A model generated the notes under the pieces. It was not told the DNA's origin. It searched no databases and saw nothing but the letters and a program-made list of their open reading frames with translations. A stretch of DNA of 9,104 nucleotides, from contig SYDZ01000190.1 in NCBI GenBank assembly GCA_005801025.1, forward strand, positions 1 through 9,104. The letters are read 5' to 3'. The position numbers and the translations under genes were made by a program. Origin of the DNA: Actinomycetota bacterium. GTDB taxonomy: Bacteria; Actinomycetota; Acidimicrobiia; Acidimicrobiales; Ilumatobacteraceae. Shown piece after piece: positions 1-6,157 of this stretch. Position 1 is the stretch's first letter; each line of letters begins with the position of its first letter.

Positions 1-10
1 GATCTAACAT
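1..10 (-). CDS. Possible start of a minus-strand gene leaving the window
   Basis: On the minus strand an ATG at 10-8 is preceded by AGAGGA (19-14) with a TAA spacer, a plausible though closely spaced Shine-Dalgarno. Only three codons (Met-Leu-Asp) lie in the window, so no product can be named. A TATAGA hexamer lies six bases upstream of the same ATG. If real, the gene would be divergent from the membrane-protein/TetR pair. An ATG with a good upstream site can occur by chance in AT-rich DNA, so this is tentative. Confidence 0.25.
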
Positions 11-18
11 TTATCCTC

Positions 19-24
19 TATAAA
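19..24 (+). promoter_or_regulatory. Candidate -10 hexamer TATAAA
   Basis: TATAAA is followed by exactly six bases and then an ATG at 31, the spacing expected of a leaderless transcript and the same spacing seen before other lead genes here. It would drive the short frame at 31-162 and then the membrane-protein/TetR pair. The hexamer ends in A rather than the conserved T, and no clear -35 lies within the window. The same AT-rich patch could also serve the minus strand. Confidence 0.3.
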
Positions 25-30
25 TTGAAA

Positions 31-162
31 ATGCAATGTGCGCGCAAGACCTTTAGAAGATCAGACCCCGGCACTGGCAGTTATAGCGCACCGCAAACCT
101 CACGCCCCTCTAAAATCAGACCAACCCGCACACCGATCCAGTGCGCCAGCGTCGTGCTCTGA
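31..162 (+). CDS. Possible 43-residue leader-type ORF
   Basis: An ATG at 31 opens a 43-codon frame ending in TGA at 160-162. Its last base is the first base of the next gene's ATG (TGATG), a stop/start overlap that would allow reinitiation. The peptide is basic and low in complexity (6 Arg and 2 Lys against 1 Asp; many Ser, Thr and Pro) and I recognise no domain. In favour are the leaderless-type promoter and the overlap, which would explain why the downstream ATG at 162 has no Shine-Dalgarno. Against are its odd composition and the fact that the frame stays open upstream to the window edge, so it could be plain non-coding DNA. Confidence 0.2.
   Translation: MQCARKTFRRSDPGTGSYSAPQTSRPSKIRPTRTPIQCASVVL
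111..116 (+). promoter_or_regulatory. Alternative -10 hexamer TAAAAT
   Basis: TAAAAT matches the -10 consensus at five of six positions and would start a transcript near 123, giving a leader of about 40 bases before the ATG at 162. No convincing -35 is visible. It competes with the TATAAA at 19-24 as the promoter of the membrane-protein/tetR pair. Confidence 0.25.
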
Positions 163-380
163 TGACTCGTTGGACCCAACGCGCCAATCGTGTTGGCTAT
201 CTGTTATTTGCGGCCGCCATCATCTTATTTATCGTGGCTTTCACTGGAGATTTCAATGACACTATGGTCACCCTGATTGTCATCTGCATGACCATTGGTT
301 CAATCTTGTTAGCGCCAGCCATTGTCTTGGGCTACGGACTCAAGGCCGCTGAAAAAGATGATCTGGCGCAAGGTCGCTGA
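162..380 (+). CDS. Small two-helix membrane protein of unknown function
   Basis: This 72-residue protein has a short basic N-terminus (Thr-Arg-Trp-Thr-Gln-Arg) and two hydrophobic segments, about residues 11-29 and 34-58, separated by a short Gly-Asp-Phe-Asn-Asp turn. A charged tail (KAAEKDDLAQGR) follows. Both ends are therefore probably cytoplasmic. No enzymatic motif is visible. I chose ATG 162 because the hydrophobic start follows it closely; a GTG at 141 in the same frame would add seven mostly basic residues. Neither start has a Shine-Dalgarno. It lies 39 bp before tetR on the same strand, so the two are probably co-transcribed. It resembles small uncharacterised actinobacterial membrane proteins, but I cannot assign a named family. 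Confidence 0.7.
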   Translation: MTRWTQRANRVGYLLFAAAIILFIVAFTGDFNDTMVTLIVICMTIGSILLAPAIVLGYGLKAAEKDDLAQGR

Positions 381-419
381 AATGATGTGTCACTTTCGCC
401 AGGCGACTTTGAGGACATT

Positions 420-1007
420 ATGTCCCTGAGAATGCCAGCCGCCGAAAGACGTGAGCAACTGCTCTCCGTCGCGCTTGATGTCTTCGCTGGCGAGGGTTAT
501 CACCAAACATCAATGAATCAAATTGCCGAAGCAGCAGGCATCACCAAACCAGTTCTGTATCAACATTTTGTATCAAAACGTGAGTTGTACTTGGCTCTGA
601 TTGAAGAAGCCGGCGAGCGCCTTCTGCGTATCATCACTGCTCCGAGCATCACCGAGACAAGCGGCCGTCGACGAGTTGAACTCGGATTTTTGGCATACTT
701 CCAATGGGTATGTGACGATCATGATTCATTCCAATTACTCTTCGGTGGTGGATTGCGACGAGATGCCGAATTCAGCGAAGCCGCCGGCAAGTTTCAGTCA
801 CGCGTGGCAGATGCCATTGAGCCACTGATCACCGCCGATATTGACACTGAGCACCGCCGCACTTTGGCTCACGCGATAGTCGGACTTGCCGAAGGGGTTT
901 CGCGGCGCCTCATTCGCTTGGGCAACGACTTTGATCCTGAATTAATCGCTCGTCAAGTGAGCGAACTGGCTTGGGCTGGACTTCGTGCTGCCCAACGCCC
1001 TCTCTGA
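420..1007 (+). CDS. TetR/AcrR-family transcriptional regulator
   Basis: This is a 195-residue one-component regulator, a typical length for the family. The N-terminal DNA-binding domain spans about residues 6-60. It begins with a helix containing RREQLLSVALDVFAGEGY, and the helix-turn-helix (SMNQIAEAAGITKPVLYQHF, 31-50) and the following SKRELY segment are canonical TetR features. The C-terminal two thirds are helical and variable, which is where TetR proteins bind ligand and dimerise; the ligand cannot be read. I chose ATG 420 because GAGGA lies at 411-415, although the spacer is only four bases. A GTG at 387 would add 11 residues, but its nearest AAGG is 13 bases away, and an in-frame ATG at 432 is also possible. 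The nearby divergent promoter at 2311-2382 carries a palindrome that such a protein could bind, but that link is inference. It ends 5 bp before the convergent methyltransferase. Confidence 0.93.
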   Translation: MSLRMPAAERREQLLSVALDVFAGEGYHQTSMNQIAEAAGITKPVLYQHFVSKRELYLALIEEAGERLLRIITAPSITETSGRRRVELGFLAYFQWVCDDHDSFQLLFGGGLRRDAEFSEAAGKFQSRVADAIEPLITADIDTEHRRTLAHAIVGLAEGVSRRLIRLGNDFDPELIARQVSELAWAGLRAAQRPL

Positions 1008-1012
1008 AGCGC

Positions 1013-1651
1013 TTACTTCACTCGCCGCAATACGCGCAGACTGCCTGTCGTTGACACATCTTCAAATTTTCCGCTTGCGAGTGCTGGCAAATAAATCTGT
1101 TCGTACGGTGGGCGCCCACCATCAGCGGGATCAGGAAACACATCGTGAATCGCCAAGGTGCCGCCGATCGCAACATGTGGTGTCCAGCCTTCATAATCCC
1201 AACGCGCGGGCTCGACACCATGACCACCGTCAATAAACAAGAAGACCAGGGGGGTGGTCCAATACTTCGCCACAACTGGTGACTGACCAACGACGGCGAG
1301 GACATGATTTTCTAAGTCGGCGCGAAACATGGCGTGACGAAAAAATGGAAGCGTATCCATTTTGCCGACGACGGGATCGACTAGTGAAGCGTCATGCCAT
1401 TGCCAACCTGGCTGATTTTCTTCAGACCCTCGATGATGATCCACGGCGAATAAAACCGTGTCACATTGGCGGGCCGCGTCACCCAACCAAATCGTCGAAC
1501 GCCCGCAATATGAGCCAACTTCCAGCATCGGTAAACCAGGCAAGGCGCGAGCAGCAACTAACGCCGCCTCATGTAGCGCGTCACCTTCGTCCATTGGCAT
1601 AAAGCCGCTCGTCACAAGTGCTAACTCACGCAGTTGCGCAGAGATCACCAC
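1013..1651 (-). CDS. Class I SAM-dependent methyltransferase (Methyltransf_24-like)
   Basis: This 212-residue protein has a Rossmann-type methyltransferase core. Motif I is MLEVGSYCGRST (42-53). The acidic residue expected to bind the SAM ribose is D71 in FAVDHHRGSEEN, and a later strand carries LFIDGGHG (138-145). A GGTLAIHD stretch (163-170) and the FPDPADGGRPPYEQIY segment complete the pattern of small-molecule O-methyltransferase-like enzymes. The acceptor substrate is unknown. The start is GTG at 1651 or the adjacent GTG at 1648; both lie in the last codons of the nitroreductase gene, whose TGA is at 1647-1645. The genes overlap by 7 bp and are probably translationally coupled. No independent promoter or Shine-Dalgarno is needed or obvious. 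The family is certain, the function is not. Confidence 0.88.
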   Translation of the reverse strand: MVISAQLRELALVTSGFMPMDEGDALHEAALVAARALPGLPMLEVGSYCGRSTIWLGDAARQCDTVLFAVDHHRGSEENQPGWQWHDASLVDPVVGKMDTLPFFRHAMFRADLENHVLAVVGQSPVVAKYWTTPLVFLFIDGGHGVEPARWDYEGWTPHVAIGGTLAIHDVFPDPADGGRPPYEQIYLPALASGKFEDVSTTGSLRVLRRVK

Positions 1652-2310
1652 TTATCCCAATGAATAATCGTTTCAGGGTCTGGACGAACTGCAGCCTTAA
1701 AGTCGGTTCCTTTTGTGAAAGCCAACGGGGACAGACAGGTTTGCTGCACTGTGTCAAACGGAATGCCCAAGATCTCAGCAACTTGCTGTTCCATCATGAG
1801 ATGCACGGTCGTCCAAGCAGTTCCCAAGCCGCGAGCACGGGCAGCCAACATGAAACTCCACATGGCCGGCAAGATATTTGCCATCACCGATGATGCCATC
1901 ATGCCAAGTCCACCAGCAGCTTCGGTTCGACCACCCATATTGCAGGCGATGACTAAGGCTGGCGCATCACCCATGTGGTCACCTAAATAGTCAGCCGAAT
2001 CAGCTGAACGCGCTTGTTGCTTATTAGCCTCAACATCACCCTTATCAATGGAGCGGATATATACACCATCCATCGCTTGGTACTGCGAGAAGCATTCGCG
2101 GTACACAGCGCCGATGGCTTTGCGCTTGGCCTCATCCTTGACGATGATGAATCGCATTGTCATATTGTTTGAGCCAGAAGGTGTCTGCATGGCCATCGCG
2201 ACACACTCGCGAATCAGTTCATCGGGAACTGGGCGCTCAAAATCGAGGCGCTTGCGTACGGCACGAGTGGTTGATAAAAGTTCATCGGGGTTGAGTGGTA
2301 AAAGTGTCAC
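1645..2310 (-). CDS. Nitroreductase-family flavoprotein
   Basis: This is a 221-residue oxidoreductase of the FMN-dependent nitroreductase fold, which usually works as a homodimer and reduces nitro, quinone or similar substrates with NAD(P)H. The N-terminal TTRAVRKRLDFERPVPDEL (14-32) is the phosphate-binding Arg-rich opening of the family. TPSGSNN (43-49) matches the (A/T)PS-x-x-N FMN/substrate segment. GLGTAWTT (161-168) and EQQVAEILGIP (174-184) form the conserved C-terminal half, and the protein ends in IHWDKW, as I recall for related actinobacterial enzymes. The GTG start at 2310 gives a normal family length and sits six bases after a TAAGGT hexamer, suggesting a leaderless transcript. 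It is the first gene of a two-gene unit with the overlapping methyltransferase. Its physiological substrate is unknown. Confidence 0.92.
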   Translation of the reverse strand: MTLLPLNPDELLSTTRAVRKRLDFERPVPDELIRECVAMAMQTPSGSNNMTMRFIIVKDEAKRKAIGAVYRECFSQYQAMDGVYIRSIDKGDVEANKQQARSADSADYLGDHMGDAPALVIACNMGGRTEAAGGLGMMASSVMANILPAMWSFMLAARARGLGTAWTTVHLMMEQQVAEILGIPFDTVQQTCLSPLAFTKGTDFKAAVRPDPETIIHWDKW

Positions 2311-2316
2311 AGGGAG

Positions 2317-2322
2317 ACCTTA
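2317..2322 (-). promoter_or_regulatory. Candidate -10 of the nitroreductase unit (TAAGGT)
   Basis: On the minus strand TAAGGT is followed by CTCCCT and then the GTG start at 2310, a TANNNT-N6-GTG arrangement. Transcription would begin at or next to the start codon. No recognisable -35 is present at 16-18 bp; a 16-bp palindrome (2328-2343) occupies the spacer instead. The AAGG inside the hexamer could alternatively act as a weak Shine-Dalgarno. Confidence 0.45.
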
Positions 2323-2327
2323 GCCAA

Positions 2328-2343
2328 TAATCGGTAACGATTA
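2328..2343. promoter_or_regulatory. Candidate operator: TAATCG-GTAA-CGATTA palindrome
   Basis: Two perfect 6-bp arms, TAATCG and CGATTA, flank a 4-bp centre in the 72-bp gap between the divergent nitroreductase and tesB starts. Counting from the start codons as presumed transcription starts, it covers about -18 to -33 of the nitroreductase promoter and about -40 to -55 of the tesB promoter. A bound dimer could block the former and influence the latter. The size suits a TetR-type dimer and a tetR gene lies about 1.3 kb away, but the pairing of site and protein is inference. Hairpin use is unlikely because it lies upstream of both starts. Confidence 0.45.
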
Positions 2344-2370
2344 CGCCCTCATGTACCACGGTTTTCATGG

Positions 2371-2376
2371 CATGAT
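2371..2376 (+). promoter_or_regulatory. Candidate -10 of the tesB unit (CATGAT)
   Basis: CATGAT (one mismatch from TANNNT, at the first base) is followed by GGAGGT and then the GTG start at 2383, again a six-base spacing. The GGAGG in the spacer is a good Shine-Dalgarno by sequence but leaves a single base before GTG, too close for normal use. That is why a leaderless start seems likelier. No clear -35 is visible. Confidence 0.35.
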
Positions 2377-2382
2377 GGAGGT

Positions 2383-3237
2383 GTGTTTAACGCCCTCGAC
2401 GATCTCATTTCCCTGCTTGACCTAGAAGTCATTGAAGTCAATATTTTTCGTGGTCGTTCACCCGAAGAAAATCGCCAAAGAGTTTTTGGCGGTCAAGTAG
2501 CAGGCCAGGCCCTCGTCGCTGCCTCCCGCACGATTGACGATCGTGACCGCCGAGTCCATTCACTCCATGCCTATTTCTTGCGCCCTGGAGACCCAACGAC
2601 ACCGATTTTGTACGATGTGGACCGAATCCGCGACGGTAAAAGTTTCTCCACCCGCCGAGTTGTGGCGATCCAACACGGACAGGCCATTTTCAACCTGCAA
2701 GCAAGTTTTCATGCCCACGAGGACGGTCTCACTCATCAGGTGCCCATGCCCCAAGTCCCAGCTGCCGATTCTTTACCTGATTTCAAGACACGTATGGAAC
2801 CACATAAGGCGCTGCTCGGCGAGTGGTACGACAGACCGCGACCGATCGACATCCGCTATGTCGAAGGTGACCCGATGTCACGGTCTCGCACCCCGACTGT
2901 GAGCCAACAAGTGTGGCTGCGGGCCGATGGCACCCTCCCCGACGACCCCACCCTGCATGCCTGCATCGTGACCTATGCCAGCGACATGACGCTCTTAGAT
3001 ACCACAGTGCTGCCACATGGTCTGAACTGGACCGACAGTGGCGTACAGATGGCCAGCCTTGATCATGCGATGTGGTTTCATCGTCCATTTCGTGCCGATG
3101 AATGGTTGCTCTATGACCAGACGACACCAACGACCTCGGGAGCCCGCGGACTAGCGACTGGATCGATCTACACCCATGACGGGCAACTCGCCATCACGGT
3201 TGTCCAAGAGGGACTCATTCGACGCGAGCGTTCATGA
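2383..3237 (+). CDS. tesB: Acyl-CoA thioesterase II (TesB family)
   Basis: This 284-residue double hot-dog thioesterase hydrolyses acyl-CoA to free fatty acid and CoA in the cytoplasm. The N-terminal hot dog carries DIFRGR-like NIFRGRSPEENRQRVFGGQV (20-39) and VHSLHAYFLRPGD (58-70). The C-terminal hot dog carries YASDMTLLDT (198-207), SLDHAMWFHRPFR (225-237) and VQEGLIRR (274-281). By alignment from memory with E. coli TesB (Asp204, Thr228, Gln278), the catalytic trio is D201, S225 and Q275, so it should be active, with Ser in place of Thr. Length matches the family (about 285). No in-frame ATG lies upstream, and GTG 2383 gives the usual N-terminus. Its TGA overlaps the ATG of the downstream lipoprotein gene (ATGA), so the two are coupled. 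Confidence 0.94.
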   Translation: MFNALDDLISLLDLEVIEVNIFRGRSPEENRQRVFGGQVAGQALVAASRTIDDRDRRVHSLHAYFLRPGDPTTPILYDVDRIRDGKSFSTRRVVAIQHGQAIFNLQASFHAHEDGLTHQVPMPQVPAADSLPDFKTRMEPHKALLGEWYDRPRPIDIRYVEGDPMSRSRTPTVSQQVWLRADGTLPDDPTLHACIVTYASDMTLLDTTVLPHGLNWTDSGVQMASLDHAMWFHRPFRADEWLLYDQTTPTTSGARGLATGSIYTHDGQLAITVVQEGLIRRERS

Positions 3238-4451
3238 GGCGTCGCAGTTCCCAGATTCACGAGGTCATCGGCGCGCTGATTGTTCTCTGTCTTGCTGGTT
3301 GCTCGTCGGACAAAGGCACTGTCTCTGATTTATCAGCGCCGGTCGACACCAATCAACCCAGCATCACGAGCACGACCGAGATCGCCACAACTCTTCCCAG
3401 CGAACCTTCCTTCAACGGAACTCTCAGCTCGCCGATCACCGGATTTTCTGAGCCCGTTGATTTAGCAATTCGCCCTAGTAGCGATGCCGATCCCGCGACC
3501 ACCTTCATCGTTGAACGGGGCGGCACCATTAGACCTTTCTACCCTGATGGCACGAGCGACGATCCAGTGGCTGATCTTTCGGAGTTGACGAAACCTGGTG
3601 GCGAACAAGGACTCTTGGGTCTGACTTTTTCACTTGATGGGACCTTGGCCTTTGTCAATTACACCGACATTGCCGGGGACACCAACATCGATCAGTTCAA
3701 CGTTGATCCCGACGGCACATTTATCATGTCTTCACGACAAACATTATTGACATTGAAGCAACCATTTCCGAATCACAACGGTGGCGACCTTCTACTTTCG
3801 CCCGACGGTGATGCGCTACTCGTTTTTACTGGTGATGGTGGAGCGGGTGGAGATCCACGACGGGCCTCTCTTGATCTCAAGTCTTACCTCGGCAAGATTC
3901 TGATGATTGATCTCACGACAGCGCCTGCGCAAGACACAACAACGTCAGCCAAAGTGTGGGCTGTAGGATTACGCAACCCATGGCGTGTGAGTTATGACAG
4001 TGTCAGTGGAAATCTCTGGATCGCTGACGTCGGACAAAATCTTTGGGAAGAGATTAATGTCCTGCCGTATTCTTCGACAGAAGGTGTCAGCTTCGGTTGG
4101 AGTGCCATTGAAGCGACACACCCATTCAACGCCGATCAAGAGGCGATCAACAATACTTTTACTCAGGTTGCCCCGATATACGAATACGAACATGTTGACA
4201 ACAACTGCTCTATTTCAGGTGGGGCCGTGTACCGCGGTACACAAGTCGCAAGTGTTGGCACTTGGTACATCTTCAGCGATTATTGCAGCGGCGATGTCCA
4301 AGCATTATGTGTGACCGATGAACTGACATCCTGCGGCATTTTGTCACTCGGTACGGTGCCACAAGCAGTTGCTGTGATGCCCGATGCCAACGGTGAACTG
4401 TGGGTTCTCTCACTATCTGGTGAGGCCGTGCGGATCACCGAAAAATCGTAG
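3234..4451 (+). CDS. PQQ-type sugar dehydrogenase family lipoprotein
   Basis: This 405-residue protein starts with a lipoprotein signal peptide. MRRR is followed by a hydrophobic stretch ending in the lipobox LAGC with Cys23, so the mature protein should be lipid-anchored outside the cytoplasmic membrane. A Ser/Thr-rich linker (about 24-60) leads to a six-bladed propeller of the glucose/sorbosone dehydrogenase family. Key motifs are GGEQGLLGLTFS (122-133), FPNHNGGDL (178-186), whose H181 matches the catalytic base of soluble glucose dehydrogenase, GLRNPWR (245-251), WIADVGQNLWEEINV (262-276), VSFGW (285-289) and SISGGAVYRG (326-335). C325, C351, C359 and C367 could form disulfides. The family oxidises aldoses with PQQ, but some members are uncharacterised and no PQQ genes are in view, so the substrate and cofactor are unproven. 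It starts inside the tesB stop (ATGA) and ends 2 bp from convergent mreB. Confidence 0.88.
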   Translation: MRRRSSQIHEVIGALIVLCLAGCSSDKGTVSDLSAPVDTNQPSITSTTEIATTLPSEPSFNGTLSSPITGFSEPVDLAIRPSSDADPATTFIVERGGTIRPFYPDGTSDDPVADLSELTKPGGEQGLLGLTFSLDGTLAFVNYTDIAGDTNIDQFNVDPDGTFIMSSRQTLLTLKQPFPNHNGGDLLLSPDGDALLVFTGDGGAGGDPRRASLDLKSYLGKILMIDLTTAPAQDTTTSAKVWAVGLRNPWRVSYDSVSGNLWIADVGQNLWEEINVLPYSSTEGVSFGWSAIEATHPFNADQEAINNTFTQVAPIYEYEHVDNNCSISGGAVYRGTQVASVGTWYIFSDYCSGDVQALCVTDELTSCGILSLGTVPQAVAVMPDANGELWVLSLSGEAVRITEKS

Positions 4452-4453
4452 CC

Positions 4454-5458
4454 TCAGCGTCGTTGACCCATAAACATACGCTTTAGTTGATCATAGTTTT
4501 CAATGCAATGACCAGCACCAAGGACAACTGCTTCAAGTGGCATATCGGCCATGAGCACAGGAACATGCGTTTCTAGTTCAATGCGCTGAGCCAAACCGCG
4601 CAGCAAACCACCACCGCCAACAAGATATATTCCGCGACCCAAAAAATCTTGAGCTAATTCTGCTGGGGCTTTTGCTATGCAACGAACAACTGATTGCACA
4701 ATTTGCGTGACTGTATCGTCAATCGCGTAGCGAATTTCTTCCGGTGTCAACACCACGGTCTTCGGTAAACCTTGCATCAGATCACGACCATTGACTTCGG
4801 CTTCAACTTCGTTCGGAGTGACTGCTGCTGAACCAATCGCAACCTTGATATCTTCGGCTGTTCTTTCGCCAATAGCAATACCGTGTTCACGACGCACATA
4901 GTTTTGAATAGCGACGTCAATATCAAAACTACCGACTCGGACCGCTTCCAAGGCCACGATGCCACCAAGACTGATAACCGCCGTTTCACTCGTACCGCCA
5001 CCGATGTCAATGATCATGTTTCCGATCGGTTCGTCAATGGGTAATTGGGCGCCTATAGCCGCAGCCATAGGTTGCTCAATCAATTGCGCGTCCGCCGCTC
5101 CGGCTCGACGAGCCGCATCAGTCACGGCGCGCCGTTCAACTTCAGTAATTGCCGACGGGACACAGATAACAACCTTTGGGCGTGTAAAGCGACTGACTCC
5201 AACACGCTGCAATAAAAGCCGAATCATGCGCTCGGTGACATCAAAGTCAGTAATAGCGCCACCACGTAGTGGGCGAACAGCGACAATATAGCCAGGAGTG
5301 CGGCCAATCATTTGCCACGCCTCATGACCCGTCGCTAAAACCTCACCAGTTTGGCGATTCATGGCGATCACCGAAGGTTCGTTGAGAACGATACCTTTGC
5401 CTTTCATATAGACCAAGGTGTTGGCGGTGCCGAGATCGATCGCTAAGTCACGTGCCAT
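4454..5458 (-). CDS. mreB: Rod shape-determining actin homologue MreB
   Basis: This 334-residue bacterial actin polymerises under the membrane and guides lateral wall synthesis in rod-shaped cells. The ATPase motifs are complete: phosphate-1 loop DLGTANTLVY (8-17), phosphate-2 loop DIGGGTSETAVISLGG (151-166), ERTAEDIK (198-205) and the adenosine motif YLVGGGGLLRGL (278-289). The length is typical of MreB/Mbl. I chose ATG 5458 because MARDLAIDLG is the expected N-terminus and GAGGA (5471-5467) lies eight bases upstream; the earlier TTG at 5473 lacks this. The gene overlaps the small membrane-protein gene upstream by 11 bp, so its Shine-Dalgarno sits inside that ORF. No mreC or mreD follows; downstream is a convergent gene 2 bp away. 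Mbl or another paralogue cannot be excluded from sequence alone. Confidence 0.95.
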   Translation of the reverse strand: MARDLAIDLGTANTLVYMKGKGIVLNEPSVIAMNRQTGEVLATGHEAWQMIGRTPGYIVAVRPLRGGAITDFDVTERMIRLLLQRVGVSRFTRPKVVICVPSAITEVERRAVTDAARRAGAADAQLIEQPMAAAIGAQLPIDEPIGNMIIDIGGGTSETAVISLGGIVALEAVRVGSFDIDVAIQNYVRREHGIAIGERTAEDIKVAIGSAAVTPNEVEAEVNGRDLMQGLPKTVVLTPEEIRYAIDDTVTQIVQSVVRCIAKAPAELAQDFLGRGIYLVGGGGLLRGLAQRIELETHVPVLMADMPLEAVVLGAGHCIENYDQLKRMFMGQRR

Positions 5459-5648
5459 CGGATAGATCCTCAAGTTCTATTTTTTTCGTTGGTTCCGTTT
5501 TAAATTTTCGTGTCTCAGGCGATAGGGCATCAAGATGCTTATTAAAATCACTGACGCTGTCGTCACTTATCGGGGTACGACGACTTGTTACCAAAAATAC
5601 AAAGATCACAAGACAAATCAAGATCACAACGATCAGGACAACGCGCAT
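5448..5648 (-). CDS. Small single-pass membrane protein between moaE and mreB
   Basis: The 66-residue protein opens with one strong hydrophobic helix (about residues 3-20, VVLIVVILICLVIFVFLV) followed by a stop-transfer-like SRR. A polar tail of about 44 residues (23-66) follows, with a DSVSDFNKHLDALSPETRKF segment and an acidic end (ELEDLSDGT). The basic SRR after the helix suggests that the tail faces the cytoplasm. Its ATG shares a base with the moaE stop (TGATG) and its TGA lies 11 bp inside mreB, so it is locked between them translationally. I recognise no family. Position suggests, but does not show, a partner role with MreB at the membrane. Overlap at both ends and a clear membrane helix make chance unlikely. 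Confidence 0.75.
   Translation of the reverse strand: MRVVLIVVILICLVIFVFLVTSRRTPISDDSVSDFNKHLDALSPETRKFKTEPTKKIELEDLSDGT
5467..5471 (-). promoter_or_regulatory. Shine-Dalgarno of mreB (GAGGA)
   Basis: GAGGA sits eight bases before the ATG at 5458 and decides the mreB start against the TTG at 5473. It lies within the last codons of the upstream small membrane-protein gene, so ribosomes finishing that gene end right at the mreB start. Confidence 0.75.
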
Positions 5649-6151
5649 CAGATACCTGACCCCTCAACATCAGGAACCACAGATACATCTGTCAGAGATG
5701 AGGCGCGAGTACCCCAGTCGCTTCCGCCGTCCCATGTTTCATGCTTCCAAATCGGAGCAGTTGATTTGAGAGCATCAATCATAAACCGAGCAGCAGCAAA
5801 AGCTTCCGGACGATGGGGCGCCGAAACAACTGCCACCACAGAACTCTCACAGCGTTCAATGCGTCCCACGCGATGCAACAGAGCAACTCGACCCAAAGTA
5901 GACCAGCGTTGTCGAGCCTCAACGGCGATTGCCTTGAAGCGGGGAATAACTTCTTCCTCGTAGGCCTCGTAATCTAGAAACTGCACGCCGGTACGAATCT
6001 CATTTCCTTCAGCAGCGTGATCTCTCACGGTTCCAGAGAACACCACAACTGCCCCACAGTCAGATCGAACTGCCCACTCGTAGGCATCCCCGATGGATAG
6101 AGGCTCGGCAGTAATTGCGAACCACTCATCAGCATCTTGGTGAACAAGCAC
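5648..6151 (-). CDS. moaE: Molybdopterin synthase catalytic subunit MoaE
   Basis: MoaE (167 residues) pairs with sulfur-carrying MoaD to convert precursor Z (cyclic pyranopterin monophosphate) to molybdopterin. Visible motifs are GAVVVFSGTVRDHAAEG (33-49), LDYEAYEEE (59-67), LLHRVGRI (91-98), VVSAPHRPEAFAA (108-120) and ALKSTAPIWKHE (127-138). Lysines K129 and K136 have the seven-residue spacing of the E. coli catalytic pair K119/K126. The C-terminus runs about 30 residues beyond the core and looks unstructured. The start is GTG 6151, preceded by TACGCT and six bases, which fits a leaderless transcript. It leads a unit with the small membrane protein and mreB; no other molybdenum cofactor gene is nearby. 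Confidence 0.93.
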   Translation of the reverse strand: MLVHQDADEWFAITAEPLSIGDAYEWAVRSDCGAVVVFSGTVRDHAAEGNEIRTGVQFLDYEAYEEEVIPRFKAIAVEARQRWSTLGRVALLHRVGRIERCESSVVAVVSAPHRPEAFAAARFMIDALKSTAPIWKHETWDGGSDWGTRASSLTDVSVVPDVEGSGI

Positions 6152-6157
6152 ATCCTG

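Noticed and set aside
72..144. Inverted 7-mers GCACTGG (72-78) and CCAGTGC (138-144)
   Set aside because: The loop would be 59 bases, the arms are short and do not extend, and 7-mer pairs at this distance are expected by chance.
1..161. tRNA or structured RNA gene in the left intergenic region
   Set aside because: No T-loop GTTCGA-like sequence, acceptor stem pairing or other known RNA signature was seen on either strand.
1005..1020. TGAAG-N6-CTTCA hairpin between tetR and the methyltransferase gene
   Set aside because: The stem is only 5 bp, includes both stop regions, and has no T-run on either side, so it is not a convincing terminator.
2377..2381. GGAGG as the Shine-Dalgarno of tesB
   Set aside because: It leaves one base before the GTG, and no other in-frame start at a proper distance is available.
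4959..5291. Long open frame antisense to mreB
   Set aside because: It has no domain signature and lies wholly opposite a clear MreB, whose codon pattern explains the absence of stops.
5459..5473. TTG at 5473 as the mreB start
   Set aside because: It would place the GAGGA Shine-Dalgarno inside the coding sequence and add MRIYP before the conserved MARDLAIDLG N-terminus.
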